A stretch of 13,935 nucleotides of DNA from JAVKLU01 sp031538895 (GTDB taxonomy: Bacteria > Pseudomonadota > Gammaproteobacteria > Burkholderiales > Burkholderiaceae). The stretch covers positions 1-13,935 of the forward strand of contig JAVKLU010000005.1 of assembly GCA_031538895.1 (NCBI GenBank), given 5' to 3'. Both the position numbers and the translations under genes were made by a program. Below, piece by piece: positions 12,546 through 13,935 of this stretch; position 1 is the stretch's first letter; each line of letters begins with the position of its first letter. Under the pieces are notes generated by a model, which saw nothing but the letters and a program-made list of their open reading frames with translations, was not told where the DNA came from and did no database searches.

Positions 12546-13935
12546 TTAGGGGGTCAAGGTTAGATTTCTTACTCTAATATTATTTTTCTCGCAGTATTGA
12601 CAGCTAGGATCGCGCGCGGTTGCGATGACTTTCCCATTATCTCCATCCCTTAATTCAACAGTAGACCAGAGTTTATAGTTTCCCTTATCCGCGCACTGTT
12701 GAACGAAAGTGCCAAAAGTGATCACACTACTGGTTTTAGAAAAGTCTTTAATCACCCCATTCATTGGAGTATAACAGTGGGGTAATTCAGACAGGGCCGC
12801 ACTCAACTGTCCTGCAGTGATGTTGGCAATCCGACCATTTTCCAAGAATATTTGTCCCACACCTCCCGGCGTTAATTCGCTTAGTACTGTTGGTTCTGGA
12901 GTAGTACTCACCGCTAAATTAAAGTTTGTGCTGGCAGTTTTTGATGTGCTTCTTTCCAGTATTGTCACGGTATAAGATCTTTTAGCCGATTCTCCTGTAG
13001 GAGTACCACTCAGTTGACCTGTCGTGCTGTCTAAGCTCAAGCCTGCCGGCAAGCTAGGGCTGACTGTGTAGGTGTAAGGTGGACTACCACTGGCCGCCAC
13101 CGCCAATTGCATCGACGCCATTGCCATATTACGCTTTAAATTAAGCAGAGAAACTTGTGCAATAGCAGTCAGTGCTGGTGTCACCGTGATTGAAAAATCC
13201 TTGGTACCTTGCCAATAGGGGTCTCCAAAGCTTATAGGGTAATTTGTCGCCCCTTTTGCTTCTAGGGGTCTACCGCTAATTTGGCCACTTCTGAAGTCTA
13301 TCGTCAAACCAGTGGGCAAACCACTTTTCGCTTCAAACCAATAAAGCTGCGTCCCCTGACTGAGCGTATAGGGCGTGATCGGTGTCATTGGCTCCCCCTG
13401 TACGACTGTCACAGATGTAGCATGAGTAGTGCTCATTAAAACAGGGGGGTCAATCCATACAATTATTTTAAAGTCACCAAACCCTGTTTTACCATTAGCA
13501 TCCGTAATATAAATGGTATATGTCGTAAGTGGGGATTTTTGGGGCAGTACGCCACCACTGATCTCCCCAGTAGATGAGTTTAGACTCAGTCCTGTTGGCA
13601 AAGAAGGGTTAATGCTATACGTATAAGGAGCGGTACCATTAGTCACACTGACCGGCTTCACTGTAGTAAATGCTTGGTTTTGTTGACCCTGAACCAAAGA
13701 TTGATTTATTACTGTGGTCAAGCTTGCCCCGCTAGTTTGAGCGAATACAGCAATGCTAAAGTTGCCAGTGGCTGTTCTCGAGCTGGCATCAGTTACGGTA
13801 ACCGCGTAGTTAGTTGCACCTTGTGCCGCTGTAGGTGTACCACTCAAAGCACCAGTAGCGCTATTTAAAGTTAATCCTGAAGGTAAGCTGGGACTAATTC
13901 TATAAGTGTAAGGTGTTGTTCCACCATTTGCGCTC
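12546..13935 (-). CDS. Large Ig-like (He_PIG) repeat protein, C-terminal part (5' truncated)
   Basis: The frame is open from the TAA at 12546-12548 to the right edge, giving about 462 residues of a longer protein whose start lies outside. An apparent start at 13847 is a TTG inside a repeat, not a real one. Four Ig-like putative-Ig (He_PIG) repeats can be read, the first cut by the edge; each carries a version of the core SLPxGLxLxxxTGxxSGTP followed by a YTVTVTDA-like strand. The repeats end about 120 residues before the stop. The tail is a separate segment with four Cys: HC, QQC and a closing C-x-x-C in DPSCQYCEKN. Such proteins are usually exported surface or adhesin-like proteins; function is not determined here. 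Codon use differs by eye from the left genes, with few GCG/CGC codons. Confidence 0.85.
   Translation of the reverse strand, partial: SANGGTTPYTYRISPSLPSGLTLNSATGALSGTPTAAQGATNYAVTVTDASSRTATGNFSIAVFAQTSGASLTTVINQSLVQGQQNQAFTTVKPVSVTNGTAPYTYSINPSLPTGLSLNSSTGEISGGVLPQKSPLTTYTIYITDANGKTGFGDFKIIVWIDPPVLMSTTHATSVTVVQGEPMTPITPYTLSQGTQLYWFEAKSGLPTGLTIDFRSGQISGRPLEAKGATNYPISFGDPYWQGTKDFSITVTPALTAIAQVSLLNLKRNMAMASMQLAVAASGSPPYTYTVSPSLPAGLSLDSTTGQLSGTPTGESAKRSYTVTILERSTSKTASTNFNLAVSTTPEPTVLSELTPGGVGQIFLENGRIANITAGQLSAALSELPHCYTPMNGVIKDFSKTSSVITFGTFVQQCADKGNYKLWSTVELRDGDNGKVIATARDPSCQYCEKNNIRVRNLTLTP
12909..13934 (-). repeat. Four tandem Ig-like (He_PIG) protein repeats
   Basis: Approximate extents on the plus strand are 13743-13934 (partial), 13458-13709, 13182-13415 and 12909-13163. 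Repeats 1, 2 and 4 keep PSLPxGLxLxSxTG. Repeat 3 is diverged, with KSGLPTGLTIDFRSGQISGRP and an extra Trp-rich strand. The DNA is less similar than the protein, so this is an old domain array rather than a fresh duplication. Confidence 0.8.

Noticed and set aside
13845..13847. Start codon of the Ig-repeat gene
   Set aside because: It is a TTG Leu codon inside a repeat; the frame continues without a stop to the window edge with another repeat unit.

Overview
The window comes from a Gram-negative proteobacterium of moderate GC content, most likely a betaproteobacterium of the Burkholderiales type. This is an inference from the set of gene families: a long-form LeuA, FabI, YfcF-type glutathione transferase, a CcoI-type copper ATPase next to a TusA-like protein, and a DUF535 protein. 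No rRNA or marker gene fixes the taxon.

Layout. (1) 64-1047 (+) encodes a VirK/YbjX (DUF535) protein whose frame is open to the left edge. (2) 1048-1339 looks like a classical leucine attenuator: a 32-residue leader peptide with five Leu codons near its end, two mutually exclusive stems, and an imperfect hairpin with a T-rich run just before leuA. (3) 1340-5236 (+) is a probable operon-like run: leuA, a yfcF-like glutathione transferase, a COG2945 alpha/beta hydrolase and xthA. (4) fabI (5370-6161, -) faces xthA across an 11-bp tandem repeat and a hairpin. (5) The roughly 400-bp gap between divergent fabI and metG holds a 150-bp element with perfect 11-bp terminal inverted repeats and a 4-bp direct repeat at each end, like a MITE. 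(6) metG (6560-8215, +) encodes only the catalytic core of methionyl-tRNA synthetase, without the C-terminal tRNA-binding domain. (7) A CcoI/FixI-type copper P-type ATPase (8286-10775, -) is divergent from a TusA-family sulfur carrier (10928-11185, +). The gap between them holds an 18-bp tandem duplication and an inverted repeat that could be an operator. (8) tRNA-His(GTG) with encoded CCA lies at 11332-11408. (9) Beyond it are a secreted PDZ plus M48 metalloprotease and, convergent to it across a strong hairpin, the C-terminal part of a large Ig-like (He_PIG) repeat protein that runs off the right edge.

How the genes work together. Most of the window is housekeeping: leucine synthesis, base-excision repair, fatty-acid elongation, Met-tRNA charging and copper delivery to a cytochrome oxidase. 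The part right of tRNA-His differs in content (exported protease, surface-type repeat protein) and, in the Ig gene, visibly in codon use, so it may be accessory DNA. The strongest candidates for something not yet described are the leuA leader and the 150-bp element.
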